Source: an uncultured Bacteroidales bacterium
Lineage (GTDB): Bacteria; Bacteroidota; Bacteroidia; Bacteroidales; Muribaculaceae
Direction of reading: 5' to 3'
DNA: 36,015 nt
NCBI GenBank assembly: GCA_949289215.1
Contig: CASENC010000043.1
Coordinates: 1-36,015, forward strand
How positions within the stretch are numbered: the first letter of the stretch is position 1; each line of letters begins with the position of its first letter. Below, piece after piece: positions 1 to 6,964 of the stretch. Both the position numbers and the translations under genes were made by a program. Under the pieces are notes generated by a model that was not told where the DNA came from, ran no database searches, and saw only the letters and a list, made by a program, of their open reading frames with translations.

Positions 1-220
1 AGTGAGTTGTGATACATTCGACCTCTTTGAGGCCGTTCCAAATATGAAGGTTTCTTGCTCCGACGGTTCGGCTTCGCCTCACACATCGGTTACCTCAAAT
101 TGGACGGCTTTGCCGCCTAATCTGCATTTTGACACATCTTCTTGTATTTTTCAATAATGACACACCCGCCCCATGGATTTTCAATTTGGCGCACCACAAT
201 AATGCGCTCTTGATTGCACG
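1..220. other. Gene-free left edge with short TTT-loop hairpins
   Basis: I see no convincing gene here. Three short inverted repeats stand out: 20-34 (GACCTCTTTGAGGCC), 70-78 (GGCTTCGCC) and 103-117 (GACGGCTTTGCCGCC). The first and third share GAC and GCC borders and a TTT loop. One forward frame is open from the window edge to about 154, but it has no recognisable domain and the internal palindromes argue against coding. It could be the end of a dispersed repeat or a decayed element cut by the window edge. This is inference. Confidence 0.35.
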
Positions 221-256
221 AAAAAAAATCCGGCTACGCTCCCGCGCCACCGGATT
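221..256 (-). terminator. Rho-independent terminator of the NagB/PIG-L gene
   Basis: On the minus strand a perfect 7-bp stem (AATCCGG paired with CCGGATT, plus-strand arms 227-233 and 250-256) encloses a 16-nt loop and is followed by eight T residues (A221-228 on the plus strand). It lies about 100 nt beyond the stop codon of the minus-strand gene ending at 360, which fits intrinsic termination of that transcript. Confidence 0.7.
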
Positions 257-359
257 CCTAACCTATGATTCACTTATTTGTTGTTGTACTAAAAATTGGT
301 TTATGCAATGATAAATAAGGAAATCATAGACAAGTTTGAATTGCTATGTATTGTGTTCC

Positions 360-2342
360 TTATTTTATCGGATGGTATTCCACAAATGCCTCCATTGCCT
401 CATAGCAGGCAAGACCGAGGTCGCTGTAGAGTTGAGCCGTGGCACGGTTGCGGTCTTCGGCGCGTTGCCAGAAGAGACGGTCGTCGTTGCCAAGGAACGG
501 AGCATTCTCCATTTGCGATTGGTGCTTGAGGATTGAGTTACGTTTCGAGCGCAATTCCTCGGGGCTGATGGGCACTGCCATTTCGATGTGGTCGATTTCC
601 CATTCGGCCCATGCACCGCGGTACATCCATATGCGGCAATCTTTCATGAACGGCTCATCGAGCAATTCATCGACGGCTGCAAGCACTGCATCGGTGCACA
701 CTTTGTGTGTGCCGTGCGGGTCGGCGAGGTCGCCTGCCACGAATATCTGGTGCGGTTGTACGCTCAAGATAAGTTTCTTGATAATATCAACGTCAACCTG
801 GGTCAGGTCGCCCTTCTTGATTGTTCCGGTTTCATAGAACGGAAGTTCGCAGAAGTGGATGTTTTCGGGTTTAACGCCCATATAGTTACAAGCCGTGGTG
901 GCCTCGCACTGGCGGATTTTACCTTTCAGGTAACGGATAATCTCCATGTCGATGTCACCTTGCTTCTTTTCTTTGAGGAAGCTGTGTATTTCTTCGCTTA
1001 TTTCCTTGTATTTTTCGGTGTCGATGCCGAAGCGTTCGCCTATGCGGTCCATCAACATCACATAGCGGAACATATCTTCGTCGCCCACGGCAATGTTGCC
1101 CGATGTTTCATAAGCCACGTGCACGTCGTGGTGTTGGTCAACGAGGCGTTTCAGTGTGCCGCCCATCGAGATTACGTCATCGTCGGGGTGCGGGCTGAAC
1201 ACAATCACACGTTTCGGGTATGGAACGGCGCGTTCGGGACGATAAGTGTCGTCGGCGTTAGGCTTGCCGCCCGGCCAGCCGGTGATGGTGTGTTGCAGGT
1301 CGTTGAATATCTTTATGTTCACATTATAGGCCGAACCGTAATATGCAAGCAGCTCGCTCAAGCCGTAGTCGTTGTAATCCTTGTTGGTGAGTTTTAGGAT
1401 TGGTTTGCCGGTTTGTCCGCACAACCAAACTATTGCGCGGCGAATCAGCTTGTCGTTCCATTCGCACGAAGTCACTTTCCATGGGTGGCTTATGCGGGTA
1501 AGCTCGTCGGCTGCCGACAAGTCGATAACCAACTTGGCGTGGTGGTGCATTTGCAATACCGATGCCGGAACCTGGTCGTCGATTTTGCCTTCAACGGCAC
1601 GGTAAATGATGTTTGAAATGTTTTCGCCCCAAGCCATTGCGATGACTCGCTTTGCCGAAAGAATGTTTGACAAGCCGAGCGTGATGGCCGTGGTGGGCAC
1701 TTCGTTGCAGTGGTATGATTCTGCAATCTTCATGCGCATTTCGTTGCTGAGGCGCATAAGGCGGCAAGCCGAGTTCATCGACGAGCCGGGTTCGTTGAAT
1801 GCCAACGTGCCCAATTGGCCTATTTCGCATACGGCAAGGTCGAGACCGCCGCATTTCTCGATGTCGGCCTCATAGTAGTGGCAGAATTGCAGAATGTCCT
1901 CGATGGTGGTGTTCACGTCAAACTTGTGGAAGTTGCCCGGCGTGATGTCAACTTGGTTGAGGAATACCTCGCGCAGGCGGGCAGTGGTGCTCGGGGTGCG
2001 AGTTTCATCGATGGGGAAGAACTCATACAAGTTGAACACTATCACATTTTTGAAGCTTACTTCGCCCTGCTTGTAGAGCTTTACGAGTTCTTCATAAATC
2101 TTCAGGGTGTTGTCACCCGTACCAAGGCCAAGGACGCACTTACCGGTCGTATCGACAAAGCGGCGAATGGTAGTGGCGATTTCTTTGGCAACATATTCGG
2201 CTCCTTGGTTAGGAGTTTCGAGTATCTTGGTATTAAGTTTTTCATTACGAGTGAGCGAGGCAAGCTCTATTTCACTCGTTGGGGCATAGTACTTTTTGGG
2301 TACCCTGTCCAATTTAATCTGGGAGCTAAGGTTTGTTTTCAT
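360..2342 (-). CDS. nagB: NagB-like glucosamine-6-phosphate deaminase fused to PIG-L/LmbE deacetylase domain
   Basis: A 660-aa two-domain protein. Residues about 35-290 form a NagB/RpiA-type sugar-phosphate isomerase fold (phosphate-loop-like LGLGTGDNT near 71-79, AFNEPGSS at 181-188). Residues about 375-655 form a PIG-L/LmbE zinc deacetylase domain with HPDDD at 385-389 and a distal DPHGTH zinc motif. The long fusion is typical of Bacteroidales and is usually named glucosamine-6-phosphate deaminase, linking amino-sugar catabolism to fructose-6-phosphate. E. coli NagB uses Asp72, Asp141, His143 and Glu148; the matching positions here read FNLYEFF (103-109) and IGQLGTLAFNE (174-184). Thus only the Glu is retained, and deaminase activity is doubtful. 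The PIG-L motifs look intact. The gene stands alone, divergent from argS, with a terminator at 221-256. Confidence 0.9.
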   Translation of the reverse strand: MKTNLSSQIKLDRVPKKYYAPTSEIELASLTRNEKLNTKILETPNQGAEYVAKEIATTIRRFVDTTGKCVLGLGTGDNTLKIYEELVKLYKQGEVSFKNVIVFNLYEFFPIDETRTPSTTARLREVFLNQVDITPGNFHKFDVNTTIEDILQFCHYYEADIEKCGGLDLAVCEIGQLGTLAFNEPGSSMNSACRLMRLSNEMRMKIAESYHCNEVPTTAITLGLSNILSAKRVIAMAWGENISNIIYRAVEGKIDDQVPASVLQMHHHAKLVIDLSAADELTRISHPWKVTSCEWNDKLIRRAIVWLCGQTGKPILKLTNKDYNDYGLSELLAYYGSAYNVNIKIFNDLQHTITGWPGGKPNADDTYRPERAVPYPKRVIVFSPHPDDDVISMGGTLKRLVDQHHDVHVAYETSGNIAVGDEDMFRYVMLMDRIGERFGIDTEKYKEISEEIHSFLKEKKQGDIDMEIIRYLKGKIRQCEATTACNYMGVKPENIHFCELPFYETGTIKKGDLTQVDVDIIKKLILSVQPHQIFVAGDLADPHGTHKVCTDAVLAAVDELLDEPFMKDCRIWMYRGAWAEWEIDHIEMAVPISPEELRSKRNSILKHQSQMENAPFLGNDDRLFWQRAEDRNRATAQLYSDLGLACYEAMEAFVEYHPIK

Positions 2343-2534
2343 TTATGTTTTAGTTAGTGGTAATCATTGTTTGCTGTGATGTAATGGTCTTTGGCACATA
2401 TCGGTATTGCTGTAATACAATTTCATAATGCACCCACCCCATTCTCCGGGGCAGTTGCACACGGGCTGTTGTCGCGTAAATTCGCGGCCGAGCAACACAC
2501 TGCTACGTTCCAAGCATTTCGTCGTCATGACTTA

Positions 2535-2548
2535 TGTTGACATCAACA
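2535..2548. promoter_or_regulatory. Candidate operator palindrome TGTTGACATCAACA
   Basis: Two perfect 6-bp arms (TGTTGA and TCAACA) are separated by CA. On the minus strand the site lies directly downstream of a -7-like box, so it would cover the transcription start of the NagB/PIG-L gene, a classic repressor position. No regulator gene is adjacent. The assignment rests on geometry only. Confidence 0.4.
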
Positions 2549-2549
2549 G

Positions 2550-2557
2550 CAAAATTA
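2550..2557 (-). promoter_or_regulatory. Possible -7 box for the NagB/PIG-L gene
   Basis: The minus strand reads TAATTTTG, a full match to the Bacteroidetes TAnnTTTG -7 consensus. No good -33 TTTG is seen at the usual spacing of about 19 bp, and the implied leader would be about 200 nt, so confidence is limited. Confidence 0.35.
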
Positions 2558-2671
2558 ATCATTTAATTCTAAAGTGCATAATATTATGTTGATTTTTTTA
2601 CAAGTGTTTTTAGGGAAAACATGGTGCATTGGAAATTTCCGGCGATTTCGGGCATATCGATGGTGTGACGA

Positions 2672-2708
2672 CCTGGGGGAGGGGCATCGCAATGCCACTC
2701 CCGGCAGG
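2672..2708. repeat. Strong hairpin upstream of the argS promoter
   Basis: Nested inverted repeat: CCTG (2672-2675) with CAGG (2705-2708), GGGAG (2677-2681) with CTCCC (2698-2702), and GGCAT (2683-2687) with ATGCC (2692-2696), with a single G/A mismatch between the inner stems. No T-run follows on either strand, so it is not an ordinary terminator. It sits just upstream of the argS promoter and would lie far out in any long leader of the divergent gene. Confidence 0.55.
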
Positions 2709-2727
2709 GTAATAAACTTGAATGGGC

Positions 2728-2758
2728 TTGTTTTGTTGTGGCAAACGTAGTAACTTTG
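2728..2758 (+). promoter_or_regulatory. argS promoter (Bacteroidetes type)
   Basis: TAACTTTG at 2751-2758 matches the -7 consensus TAnnTTTG exactly. A TTG at 2728-2730 lies 20 bp upstream as a weak -33 element. Transcription would start near 2765, giving a leader of about 20 nt before the ATG at 2785. Confidence 0.6.
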
Positions 2759-2784
2759 CACATTAATTATGTAAATTGGAAATT

Positions 2785-4572
2785 ATGTCGATTGATAACA
2801 TCATAGCGCAAGCTGTCGCCGAAGCAGTGAAGTCGCTGTATGGCGTGGATTTCGGAGCCGACAAGATTACGCTTCAGGCTACGAGAAAGGAGTTTGAAGG
2901 AAACCTCACTGTGGTGGTGTTCCCGTTTTTGAAGGCGTCGAAAAAGTCGCCCGAAGCTACTGCCTGGGAGATTGGCGAATACCTTGCAGCCCACTGCGAT
3001 GCAGTGAAAGGGTATAACGTCATCAAGGGGTTCTTGAACATCGTCATCAAGCCCGGTTTTTGGTGCGATATGCTGAAGCACATAGCCGAAACGCCCGATT
3101 ACGGGTTCAAGGCCGAAACGCCCGAGAGCGAATTGGTTATGATAGAATATTCTTCGCCCAACACCAACAAGCCGCTGCACCTGGGCCATGTGCGTAACAA
3201 TCTGCTCGGATACTCGCTTTCGCTCATAATGAAAGCGTGCGGGTACCATGTGGTAAAGACCAACATAGTTAACGACCGCGGCATACACATCTGCAAGTCG
3301 ATGCTGGCGTGGGAAAAGTGGGGCAATGGCATCACTCCCGAAAAGGCCGGCAAGAAGGGCGACCACCTGATAGGCGACTTCTATGTGCTGTTTGACAAGC
3401 ATTACAAAGACGAGGTAAAGCAGCTCATGGCCGGAGGCATGAGCGAGGAAGATGCCAAAAACAAGGCTCCGCTTATGGTGGAAGCCCGTGAAATGCTGCA
3501 ACGCTGGGAGGCAGGCGACGAGGCCGTGCGCAGCGTGTGGCGCATGATGAACCAATGGGTGTATGATGGCTTTGATGTCACCTACAAGCGGCTTGGTGTT
3601 GACTTCGACAAGATATATTACGAGAGCGAAACCTACCTCGAAGGAAAGGAAAAAGTGCTTGAAGGGCTTGAAAAGGGCATAATGTATCGCAAGGAAGATG
3701 GCTCGGTGTGGGCCGACCTCACTGCCGACGGCCTTGACCACAAGCTGCTGCTGCGCAGTGACGGCACATCGGTATATATGACCCAGGACATAGGCACGGC
3801 CAAACTGCGCTACCAGGATTATCCCATCGACAAGATGATATACGTCGTTGGCAACGAGCAGAATTACCACTTCCAAGTGCTTTCGTTGCTCCTCGACAAG
3901 CTCGGTTTCAAGTGGGGCAAAGACCTTGTGCACTTCTCTTATGGCATGGTGGAACTGCCCGAAGGCAAGATGAAGTCGCGTGAAGGCACGGTGGTCGATG
4001 CCGACGACCTGATGGACGAGATGATTGCCACTGCCAAGGAAACAAGTGCCGAACTTGGCAAGCTCGATGATTGCTCGCCCGAGGAGGCCGACGAGATTGC
4101 CCGCATAATAGGGCTTGGCGCATTGAAATACTTCATCTTGAAGGTGGATCCGCGCAAGAACATGATGTTCAATCCCAAGGAGTCGATTGACTTCAACGGC
4201 AACACCGGGCCGTTTATCCAATATACTTATGCCCGCATACGCTCGCTGTTGCGCAAGGCTGCCGAGGCCGGCATCGACTATAACGCCAATTACGAGGCAG
4301 AACCTAACGAGAAGGAAATATCGCTGATACAGAAAATCGCTGATTTCCCACAGGTTGTGGCCGAGGCGGGTCGCACCTACAGTCCGGCACTTATTGCCAA
4401 CTATGTGTATGACCTTGTGAAGGAATACAACCAATTCTACCACGATTACTCGATTTTGCGCGAGGAAAACGAGGTTGTGCGCAACTTCCGCCTCAAGTTG
4501 TCGGAAGTCACGTGCGACATCGTGCGCCGTGCCACCGGCCTGCTTGGCATAGAGGTGCCCGAAAGAATGTAA
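2785..4572 (+). CDS. argS: Arginyl-tRNA synthetase
   Basis: A 595-aa class I aminoacyl-tRNA synthetase that charges tRNA-Arg with arginine using ATP in the cytoplasm. The N-terminal Arg-tRNA-synthetase additional domain (about 5-90, with EFEGNLTVVVFPF) is followed by the catalytic Rossmann domain. That domain carries HLGH at 132-135 (the HIGH motif, within SSPNTNKPLHLGHVRNN) and KMKSR at 395-399 (the KMSKS motif). The C-terminal all-helical DALR anticodon-binding domain starts near 470. Length is normal for the family. I chose the ATG at 2785; an upstream in-frame TTG at 2776 adds only three residues and lies very close to the predicted transcription start. The Bax-inhibitor-like gene begins 23 nt downstream, probably in the same transcript. 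Confidence 0.97.
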   Translation: MSIDNIIAQAVAEAVKSLYGVDFGADKITLQATRKEFEGNLTVVVFPFLKASKKSPEATAWEIGEYLAAHCDAVKGYNVIKGFLNIVIKPGFWCDMLKHIAETPDYGFKAETPESELVMIEYSSPNTNKPLHLGHVRNNLLGYSLSLIMKACGYHVVKTNIVNDRGIHICKSMLAWEKWGNGITPEKAGKKGDHLIGDFYVLFDKHYKDEVKQLMAGGMSEEDAKNKAPLMVEAREMLQRWEAGDEAVRSVWRMMNQWVYDGFDVTYKRLGVDFDKIYYESETYLEGKEKVLEGLEKGIMYRKEDGSVWADLTADGLDHKLLLRSDGTSVYMTQDIGTAKLRYQDYPIDKMIYVVGNEQNYHFQVLSLLLDKLGFKWGKDLVHFSYGMVELPEGKMKSREGTVVDADDLMDEMIATAKETSAELGKLDDCSPEEADEIARIIGLGALKYFILKVDPRKNMMFNPKESIDFNGNTGPFIQYTYARIRSLLRKAAEAGIDYNANYEAEPNEKEISLIQKIADFPQVVAEAGRTYSPALIANYVYDLVKEYNQFYHDYSILREENEVVRNFRLKLSEVTCDIVRRATGLLGIEVPERM

Positions 4573-4595
4573 TCACCAATTTTTTTATTATAATT

Positions 4596-5303
4596 ATGAA
4601 CAATTACCAACCAACTCCACCGCCCTTCACGGCACAGGTAGCCGACGCATCGTATGTGTCGCGTGTCATGAAGCGCGTTTACTTGAAGATGTTCTTTGCC
4701 ATGATAGTCACGGCACTGGCATCATTTGTGTGCCTGAATGTCCCGACAGTGCTTTCTGCGCTGGCATCACACCCGTGGCTCTACTTCGGCCTGCTTATTG
4801 CCGAGGTTGTGCTTGTGATGGTGCTTGCCGGGGCTTTGCAGAAGCTCAGCACCGTGGCTGCAACTTTGCTGTTTTACGCATATTCCATACTTAACGGTGT
4901 GGTGCTTTCGGTGATATTGCTGCAATACACCCATACGTCGGTATTCTCCACATTTGTCATCACGGCAGCCGTGTTCGGCACAATGACTGTTTACGGGTAT
5001 GTTACCAAGAGCGACCTGTCGCGTGTGGGCAACTTCCTGGTTATGGCACTGATAGGACTTATCATCTGTACCATTGTCAATATCTTCCTGAAGAGTAGTG
5101 CCATGGAGTGGATAATAAGTTTTGCCGGTGTTGTCATTTTCATCGGCCTTACGGCATGGGATACGCAGAAGATAAAGCAAATGGCCGCTCTCACCGACGG
5201 CTCGCAAACAGGCAAGCTCGCCACCATAGGCGCACTGTCGCTCTACCTTGACTTTATCAACCTGTTCCTCTACCTGCTCCGCTTCTTCGGCAACAGGGAG
5301 TGA
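4596..5303 (+). CDS. Bax inhibitor-1/YccA family membrane protein
   Basis: A 235-aa very hydrophobic protein with about seven transmembrane helices after a short polar N-terminus (about residues 1-30, rich in Pro and Gln). The segments between about 35 and 230, the conserved-type FAGVVIFIGLTAWDTQKIK stretch, and the ending with LYLDFINLFLYLLRFFG are characteristic of the BAX inhibitor-1 (UPF0005/YccA/YbhL) family. Characterised relatives act as membrane ion-leak or FtsH-associated proteins; the role here is not known. The ATG at 4596 gives a normal N-terminus; the longer frame from 4512 would overlap the end of argS. A strong bidirectional hairpin terminator follows immediately. Confidence 0.92.
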   Translation: MNNYQPTPPPFTAQVADASYVSRVMKRVYLKMFFAMIVTALASFVCLNVPTVLSALASHPWLYFGLLIAEVVLVMVLAGALQKLSTVAATLLFYAYSILNGVVLSVILLQYTHTSVFSTFVITAAVFGTMTVYGYVTKSDLSRVGNFLVMALIGLIICTIVNIFLKSSAMEWIISFAGVVIFIGLTAWDTQKIKQMAALTDGSQTGKLATIGALSLYLDFINLFLYLLRFFGNRE

Positions 5304-5319
5304 CATTCAATCAATAATT

Positions 5320-5368
5320 AAAAAAACAGGAATGTGGGATTAATGTTTGCCACATTCCTGTTTTTTTT
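5320..5368 (+). terminator. Bidirectional Rho-independent terminator after argS unit
   Basis: A perfect 17-bp stem (arms 5321-5337 and 5350-5366, core ACAGGAATGTGG) with a 12-nt loop is flanked by an A-run on the left and a T-run to 5368 on the right, so it can terminate in both directions. Its core AGGAATGTGG recurs in the terminator at 8364-8416. Confidence 0.85.
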
Positions 5369-5453
5369 GCTCTTGTCAGTCTGTATTTCGGAACACCTCC
5401 TAATTTGTTCATGCTAAACAGTCTGATAAAATGATATTTAAAAGGCTGTAGAT

Positions 5454-5484
5454 TTTGCAGCAACAGGATGTTTGTGTAATTTTG
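5454..5484 (+). promoter_or_regulatory. Promoter of the DUF4143 ATPase gene
   Basis: TTTG (5454-5457), a 19-bp spacer, then TAATTTTG (5477-5484): a full match to the Bacteroidetes housekeeping promoter (-33 TTTG, -7 TAnnTTTG). Transcription would start near 5491, about 24 nt before the ATG at 5515. Confidence 0.75.
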
Positions 5485-5514
5485 CAGTAGTACTTCAAAT
5501 TTGCACAAGTTGCT

Positions 5515-6684
5515 ATGGAAACAGTGTACATACATAGGGAATTGTCTAAGATTATTGCAGAAGCTGTGCGGTATTTTTCGGTAATAACGATTACCGGGCC
5601 TCGGCAGTCAGGAAAAACAACATTGATACGGAACGAATTCAAGCAACTGCCGTATTATTCATTGGAAAATCTCGATGTGAGAAGTTTTGCCATAAATGAT
5701 CCGGTAGCCTTTTTGAGCCAACATCTGGAAGGAATGATATTGGATGAAGTGCATAATGCGCCCAACCTGCTGTCGTATGTACAAGGTATAGTAGATGAAA
5801 ATCCGGAGTGCAAGTTTATTCTTTCCGGCAGCTCGCAGTTTGCCATGTTGAGAAATGTCACGCAGTCGTTGGCTGGGCGTACTGCTGTTTTTGAACTGTT
5901 GCCGCTGTCTTATTCCGAAATACGGGATAATTCCGAAGGCAAGTCGTTGGATTCATTACTGTTTGAAGGGTTTTACCCTGCAATTTGTGCAGGACGCAAC
6001 ATTCCGAAATTCTTTTATCCATCCTATGTAAAGACATACCTCGATAAGGACGTGCGAGATTTGCTACAAATAAAGGATATGATGCAGTTTCATACATTCA
6101 TCAAATTGTGCGCCGGCCGTATTGGTTCACTGTTCAAAGCTTCGGAATTGGCAAATGAGATAGGTGTCAGTTCTAACACCATCAATTCATGGCTGTCGGT
6201 GCTACAGGCTTCTTATATTGTGATATTGCTGCCGCCATATTTTGAGAACTCCCGTAAACGGCTTACAAAGACCCCGAAACTGTATTTTACCGATACAGGG
6301 CTTGCTTGCTACCTGCTCGGTATTGAGTCGGTGGAACAGCTCGCAAGGGATAAAATGCGTGGTGCACTTTTTGAGAATTTTATTGTTATGGAAGCCGTGA
6401 AAGGACGGTATAATCGTGGCAAAGAGAGTAATCTTTATTTTTACAGAGATTCCCATCAAAATGAAATAGATCTTATATCGAAAGGTAGTTCAGGTCTGTA
6501 TGGCATAGAAGTAAAATCTGCCATGACTTATCATGTGGATTTTGAGAAAGCTTTGAAGCGGATGGATGGTTGGTTTAATGAGCCGGTTGTCGGCAAAGCT
6601 GTCGTTTATGCCGGTTCGTTGGAAAATACTGCAGGAGAAATCAAACTGTTGAATTATGCACATCTTCACGAGGTATTGGAATAA
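5515..6684 (+). CDS. AAA-type ATPase with C-terminal DUF4143
   Basis: A 389-aa ATP-binding protein. It has a Walker A motif GPRQSGKTT at 28-36, a Walker B LEGMILDEVH at 71-80, and a sensor-like LSGSSQF near 103-109. The middle region carries a winged-helix-like segment (ELANEIGVSSNTINSWLSVL). The C-terminal DUF4143 ends with a PD-(D/E)xK-like pattern, QNEIDLIS then GIEVKSA. These ATPases occur as many paralogues in Bacteroidales genomes; their biological role is unsettled. It is monocistronic with its own promoter. The gene and its flanks are visibly AT-richer than neighbouring core genes, which hints at independent acquisition. Confidence 0.9.
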   Translation: METVYIHRELSKIIAEAVRYFSVITITGPRQSGKTTLIRNEFKQLPYYSLENLDVRSFAINDPVAFLSQHLEGMILDEVHNAPNLLSYVQGIVDENPECKFILSGSSQFAMLRNVTQSLAGRTAVFELLPLSYSEIRDNSEGKSLDSLLFEGFYPAICAGRNIPKFFYPSYVKTYLDKDVRDLLQIKDMMQFHTFIKLCAGRIGSLFKASELANEIGVSSNTINSWLSVLQASYIVILLPPYFENSRKRLTKTPKLYFTDTGLACYLLGIESVEQLARDKMRGALFENFIVMEAVKGRYNRGKESNLYFYRDSHQNEIDLISKGSSGLYGIEVKSAMTYHVDFEKALKRMDGWFNEPVVGKAVVYAGSLENTAGEIKLLNYAHLHEVLE

Positions 6685-6796
6685 TATTAGGGGAAGTAAA
6701 AAATTCAACATTGAAATGCCGTGACCCTGAGGCGTTAACTACTTTGTTATACGTGATTTACATTAAAATGTTAATCAAATCTTTGGGACACCAGTG

Positions 6797-6814
6797 CGAT
6801 GATTGCGTCTCTAC
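6797..6814. repeat. Partial copy of the GTAGAGACGCG palindromic repeat
   Basis: The sequence GCGATGATTGCGTCTCTAC closely resembles the right half of the repeat at 14251-14274, where GCGATGAATCGCGTCTCTAC is seen. The left arm is missing, so this looks like a decayed or half copy. It lies between the ATPase gene and the convergent terminator. Confidence 0.45.
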
Positions 6815-6879
6815 ATTTATTTGGTAAGGAGACATTTTCTTGACTTATACGTTCGTTAGGGTAGCACGTTGATGAAGTC

Positions 6880-6940
6880 AGAAAATGAGGAATTAGGATT
6901 GAGCTAAATCGGCTCGACATACCTAATTCCTCATTTTTTT
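6880..6940 (-). terminator. Bidirectional hairpin terminator between convergent genes
   Basis: A perfect 16-bp stem (6882-6897 with 6922-6937, core GAGGAATTAGG) has a 24-nt loop and a run of seven T on the plus side and A-rich sequence on the other. It serves the plus-strand ATPase gene and, on the minus strand, the gene ending at 6965. Its left flank (GATGAAGTCAG) matches the flank of the hairpin near 14377, suggesting a shared repeat family. Confidence 0.7.
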
Positions 6941-6964
6941 AATTCCTAATTTATATCAAGATAA

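Noticed and set aside
129-311. Short plus-strand frame (60 codons) at the left edge
   Set aside because: It runs through the terminator hairpin at 221-256 and has no recognisable content.
588-1397. Plus-strand open frame of 269 codons opposite the NagB/PIG-L gene
   Set aside because: It mirrors a well-supported gene and its translation looks like antisense of that protein.
2742-2749. Minus-strand TACGTTTG as a -7 box for the NagB/PIG-L gene
   Set aside because: It overlaps the plus-strand argS promoter, has no -33 partner and would give a leader of about 400 nt.
2555-2761. Short minus-strand frame (68 codons) between the NagB/PIG-L gene and argS
   Set aside because: It crosses the argS promoter and the hairpin at 2672-2708 and shows no family features.
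2767-4443. Long open frame (558 codons) on the minus strand opposite argS
   Set aside because: It is antisense to a clear synthetase gene, its predicted protein has no recognisable domain, and such frames arise from codon bias in the true gene.
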